Part shown: in pieces, positions 62,489 to 64,000 of the stretch
Numbering within the stretch: the first letter of the stretch is position 1
Layout of the letters: every line of letters begins with the position of its first letter
Source of the DNA: Nocardia macrotermitis
GTDB lineage: Bacteria > Actinomycetota > Actinomycetes > Mycobacteriales > Mycobacteriaceae
Reading direction: 5' to 3'
DNA length: 64,000 nt
Assembly: GCF_009604405.1 (NCBI RefSeq)
Contig: NZ_WEGK01000001.1
Location: 310,001-374,000 of the forward strand
The notes under the pieces: generated by a model
Databases searched by the model: none
What the model was told of the DNA's origin: nothing
Seen by the model: only the letters and a program-made list of their open reading frames with translations
Program-made: the position numbers and the translations under genes

Positions 62489-64000
62489 ATGTCCGAAACA
62501 GCAACCGACGTCATCGTTTCCGGGGCGGGGCCGAACGGCCTGATGCTCGCCTGCGAACTCGCCCTGGCAGGCGTCCGGCCGATCGTGCTGGACCCGCTCG
62601 CGGGGCCGAGCCCCGAGCCCAAGGCCAACGGCCTGGTGGGCCAGGTGGTTCGGATGATGGATATCCGAGGGTTGTTCTCCCCCAACGAGTTCGAGATCTT
62701 CGATTCCTCCCGGGCCGAGCATCCCGAACCGCTGCCGCATTACATCTTCAGTGGTATCCCGCTGGAACTCGCCGCGCTACAGCACAATCCGATGTACGGC
62801 TGGTCGATCCCGCAGCCGCGCCTGATCGAACTGTTGACCGCGCGCGCCGAGGAGCTCGGCGTGCGGATCCGCTGGGGCAACCGGCTCATCGACTTCCGGG
62901 CCGACGACGAGCAGGTCGTCGCGACGGTGCAGGGTCCCGAGGGGCCGTACGAGCTCACCGCCGACTATCTGGTCGGCGCGGACGGCGGAAAGAGCCTGGT
63001 GCGCAAGCAACTCGGCATCGCGTTCCGTGGCACCAGCTCCGAGGATCGGATCGCCCGCTTCGCGCATGCGCGGGTTCCGGAGGAGCTGCGGACCGAGGAC
63101 GGCGGCATCGACATCCCCGGGGCGGGCCGATTCACCTTCGGCCACAACAGAGTCGAGCGCGGCATGTTCATCTACGCCGAGATGACCCCGGGACGTCCGC
63201 TGATCGGGGCGACCGAGCACGGTTGTGATCCCGTCCCCGACGACGAGCCGGTCACGTTCGACGAGGTGCGTCGGTCGATCGAGCGGGTCCTGGGCGTACC
63301 GGTGCCGATCGAACCGCCTACGGGGCCGGGCCCACATGCGTTGCGCCGCTTGGTCGGTCAGAACACCCTGCTCGCCGAGCACTACCGGCGGGGCCGGGTG
63401 CTGCTGGTCGGCGATTCCGCCCATGTGCACTCGTCGATGGGTGGTCCCGGCCTGAATCTGGGTTTGCAGGACACCATCAATCTGGGCTGGAAGCTGGGCT
63501 CGGTGGTGCGTGGTGACGCGCCGGAGGATCTGCTGGATACCTATGAGAGCGAACGCCATCCGGTCGCCGAGCGGGTCATGATGCACAGCCTCTCGCAGAC
63601 CGCGCTGATCGCTCCCGGGCCCGAGGTGACCGCGCTGCGCGAACTCTTCGGCGAACTCATGGAGCTGCCCGAGGTCGCGAACCATCTCGCGAATCTGCTT
63701 GCGGGATCGGATGTTCGGTACGACATCGGCGACGATCATCCGCTGGCGGGCCGACTGGTACCGGATCTCACCGTGACGACCGAGGACGGGTCGGTCCGAG
63801 TGGACGAACTGCTGCGCACGGCACGTCCGATCCTGCTCGACCTGTCCGGTGGGGCGGCCCCGCACGCCCGGGAATGGGCCGACCGCGTCGACATCGTCGA
63901 CGCCACCGCGGACCACGCGCCCGCAGCGGCGATGTTGATCCGGCCGGACGGGTATATCGCCTGGGCTACACAGGATTCCGACGCCGACGGGTTGCGCGCG
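62489..64000 (+). CDS. FAD-dependent aromatic hydroxylase, RIFMO-like (partial, 3' end outside window)
   Basis: 504 residues are visible. Class A flavoprotein monooxygenase: dinucleotide-binding GAGPNGLMLACELA at the N-terminus, the DG motif in VGADGGKSLVRKQLG, and GDSAHVHSSMGGPGLNLGLQD for FAD ribityl binding. The C-terminal thioredoxin-like domain begins near LLDLSGG. Several blocks (PGP-V-ALR-LF-ELMELPEV, VRYDIGD-H-L-GR, LIRPDGYIAW) resemble the Nocardia rifampicin monooxygenase and related polyketide hydroxylases. The substrate remains open. The preceding TetR gene is its probable regulator. Confidence 0.9.
   Translation, partial: MSETATDVIVSGAGPNGLMLACELALAGVRPIVLDPLAGPSPEPKANGLVGQVVRMMDIRGLFSPNEFEIFDSSRAEHPEPLPHYIFSGIPLELAALQHNPMYGWSIPQPRLIELLTARAEELGVRIRWGNRLIDFRADDEQVVATVQGPEGPYELTADYLVGADGGKSLVRKQLGIAFRGTSSEDRIARFAHARVPEELRTEDGGIDIPGAGRFTFGHNRVERGMFIYAEMTPGRPLIGATEHGCDPVPDDEPVTFDEVRRSIERVLGVPVPIEPPTGPGPHALRRLVGQNTLLAEHYRRGRVLLVGDSAHVHSSMGGPGLNLGLQDTINLGWKLGSVVRGDAPEDLLDTYESERHPVAERVMMHSLSQTALIAPGPEVTALRELFGELMELPEVANHLANLLAGSDVRYDIGDDHPLAGRLVPDLTVTTEDGSVRVDELLRTARPILLDLSGGAAPHAREWADRVDIVDATADHAPAAAMLIRPDGYIAWATQDSDADGLRA

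Overview
This is high-GC actinobacterial DNA. The Pup-proteasome genes, PafBC, EspG/PPE-like type VII secretion genes, F420-dependent oxidoreductases and many leaderless GTG/ATG genes point to a mycolic-acid actinomycete. Nocardia is the most likely genus (inference: an EntF-like NRPS, a RIFMO-like monooxygenase and an orphan EspG module are typical there). From about 27 to 56 kb the gene order follows the M. tuberculosis block Rv2062c-Rv2112c as I remember it (cobN ... cobG-cobH-cobIJ ... cobK-cobL-SDR-PPOX ... M24 peptidase-exonuclease-DUF4333-helY-tatC-tatA-pafC-pafB-pafA-prcA-prcB-pup-dop), with clear insertions and losses.

Layout. 1-8291 (-): N-terminal two and a half modules of an NRPS whose first module looks like EntF (predicted serine). 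8572-15350 (-): lnt, a YtcJ-type amidohydrolase, fxsA-like, a NarL/histidine-kinase pair and a TetR. 15544-18470 (+): the tldD-tldE metalloprotease pair. 18582-21556 (+): a small, a proline-rich PPE-like and an EspG-like protein, an orphan type VII secretion substrate/chaperone module. 21606-27242: small regulator/enzyme pairs with recognisable operators: a DDN-type reductase/TetR, an SDR operon/LysR, and an XRE regulator/methionine aminopeptidase pair sharing three copies of a GGTAT-ATACC palindrome. There are also two convergent PPOX genes.

27349-38807: cobalamin biosynthesis. cobN sits behind a cobalamin riboswitch. cobG, cobH and a fused cobIJ run on the plus strand, and cobL-cobK on the minus strand. 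cobM, present between cobK and cobL in M. tuberculosis, is absent here. A PadR regulator lies between the two arms. 38909-46900: F420-type PPOX, M24 peptidase, 5'-3' exonuclease, DUF4333 protein, HelY-like helicase and the Tat translocase (tatA, tatC).

46963-56051 (-): the pupylation/proteasome locus in two transcription blocks, dop-pup-prcB-prcA ending at a 16-bp hairpin, then pafA-hypothetical-pafB-pafC-panE. PafA ligates Pup to targets, Dop deamidates Pup and removes it, and PrcBA degrades tagged proteins. The ATPase gene (arc/mpa) is not in the window. Behind pafA lies a 79-bp tandem repeat built from the 3' end of pafA itself. 56325-64000: a YcgR/YcgQ-like membrane pair, a TetR, an ArsC-like protein, a DEAD-box helicase with a long basic tail, and a TetR followed by a RIFMO-like FAD monooxygenase cut by the window edge.

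I see no insertion sequence, CRISPR array, rRNA or tRNA. Nothing here is a clear-cut new system. The best leads are the XRE/aminopeptidase operator array, the orphan EspG module and the pafA-derived tandem repeat.
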